Shown here: positions 5,780-6,339 of the stretch, in pieces | Position numbering within the stretch: position 1 is the first letter of the stretch | How the letters are laid out: every line of letters starts with the position of its first letter | From: Candidatus Staskawiczbacteria bacterium | GTDB taxonomy: Bacteria; Patescibacteriota; Minisyncoccia; Minisyncoccales; Staskawiczbacteraceae | Reading direction: 5' to 3' | Assembly (NCBI GenBank): GCA_903850725.1 | Contig: CAINMG010000058.1 | Location: 1-6,339 of the forward strand | Length of the DNA: 6,339 bases | Translations under genes and position numbers: made by a program | Notes under the pieces: model-generated | Database searches by the model: none | What the model saw: only the letters and a program-made list of their open reading frames with translations | Told to the model about the DNA's origin: nothing

Positions 5780-6259
5780 ATGAATAACGAAATATTTCAA
5801 ACTAAAAATTTTATTGTCGAGGCCCATTTAAAACCATTTATTTCTAGGGAAGAAGGCGGACACATTAGGATAAAAGTTAAAGATGAGAATATAACTGATA
5901 GAACTAAACTTGAGCCAATTGTAGCTATAGAATTGATGCGTTTAACCATGGTTGTTGGCGAGGCTTTGCAGAACGCCATGAATAAACTTGGAATACCGGT
6001 AATAAAAGTAAATTATCAAGATATGGGTAATTGGGCATATAAAGAAAATAAATTACCGTTTTTACATGTACATATTTTTGGACGAGCTACAAACGCTGTA
6101 AAGCAACCTTGGCCAGAAAGTATGTATTTACCAGATAGAAAGACTGATTTTTATGAAGGATTTGAACCACTGAATGAAAATGAAATTTCGGAGATAAAAA
6201 AAGAAATTGGAGAAATTTTTAAAAGAGAAAAATATGATGATAAAAATTGGCATTTGTAA
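5780..6259 (+). CDS. HIT-like superfamily protein
   Basis: Probable cytosolic nucleotide-binding hydrolase or transferase of the histidine-triad superfamily (159 residues). GGHIRIKVK (26-34) matches the early GHxLVxPK strand of HIT proteins. VNYQDMGNW (77-85) occupies the position of the conserved Asn/Gly nucleotide-binding loop. FLHVHIFGRA (94-103) corresponds to the H-x-H-x-H motif with His96 and His98. The third triad position is Phe100, so it is HxH rather than a full triad, as in some HIT-like branches. The C-terminal part has a Pro/Trp-rich segment (KQPWPESMYLPDRK, 108-121) and a charged helix. This is the only gene in the window with a Shine-Dalgarno-like sequence (AAGGT at 5769-5773, 6 bases before the ATG). 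It follows hairpin copy 2 by 56 bases and may have its own promoter. The substrate cannot be told from sequence; dinucleoside polyphosphates or nucleoside phosphoramidates are typical of the superfamily. Confidence 0.8.
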   Translation: MNNEIFQTKNFIVEAHLKPFISREEGGHIRIKVKDENITDRTKLEPIVAIELMRLTMVVGEALQNAMNKLGIPVIKVNYQDMGNWAYKENKLPFLHVHIFGRATNAVKQPWPESMYLPDRKTDFYEGFEPLNENEISEIKKEIGEIFKREKYDDKNWHL

Positions 6260-6339
6260 AGTTATGTCATCCTAACGTATGTTAAGATAGAAATATTTAG
6301 AAAATATTATAAAAAAAGTAAAAAGTAATTATTAGATCG
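6260..6339. other. AT-rich tail with no supported gene
   Basis: After the HIT-like gene there are 80 bases to the window end. Two weak inverted repeats are present: TAAC/GTTA around 6273-6284, and an all-A/T stem around 6292-6308. Neither has the GC content or T-run of a terminator. No start of a further gene is convincing. Confidence 0.4.

Noticed and set aside
598..5979. Several minus-strand open frames of 60-89 codons
   Set aside because: All lie opposite well-supported genes, and their translations are Phe/Ile/Tyr- or Ser-rich complements without domain features.
1..6339. CRISPR array, tRNA, rRNA, riboswitch or insertion sequence
   Set aside because: No regularly spaced repeats, cloverleaf, conserved rRNA segment, recognisable aptamer or transposase reading frame was found on either strand.

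Overview
The window reads as a piece of an AT-rich genome with tightly packed genes, all on the + strand. Protein-level features point to a Candidate Phyla Radiation / Patescibacteria lineage, Parcubacteria-like: an FtsZ with a basic N-terminal extension and a tail of the form RRxALxxKK...WExPAFLRR, a short release factor 1, a TrpR-related HTH protein and a HIT-like protein with an LHVHIFGRA motif. The lineage call rests on remembered family features, not on a database search.

Layout. Bases 1-99 carry no supported gene. Bases 100-390 are the 3' end of a surface-type protein (Ig-like repeat end plus a Q-rich coiled coil) with no start codon, so it is a remnant. Then comes a close-packed group: release factor 1 lacking its usual N-terminal domain (423-1244), ftsZ (1262-2644) and galU (2649-3521), with gaps of 17 and 4 bases. 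A good intrinsic terminator (3535-3563) closes it. A possible promoter overlaps the terminator and leads into a thioredoxin reductase-family flavoenzyme (3600-4541), followed one base later by an unrecognised charged helical protein (4543-5079). A TrpR/YerC-type HTH protein (5153-5692) is flanked on both sides by two near-identical hairpins (5095-5122 and 5696-5723) that differ by compensatory base changes. The last gene (5780-6259) is a HIT-like protein.

Functionally these are mostly core housekeeping genes: translation termination, cell division, UDP-glucose supply, thiol redox, probable nucleotide hydrolysis and a DNA-binding regulator. I see no defence system, mobile element with a transposase, CRISPR array, tRNA or rRNA, and no clear undescribed multi-gene system. 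The features most worth a second look are the paired covarying hairpins around the HTH gene, the N-terminally short RF1, the divergent FtsZ, the AhpF-like NAD(P)H site of the reductase, and the near absence of Shine-Dalgarno sequences. All seven intact genes end in TAA.
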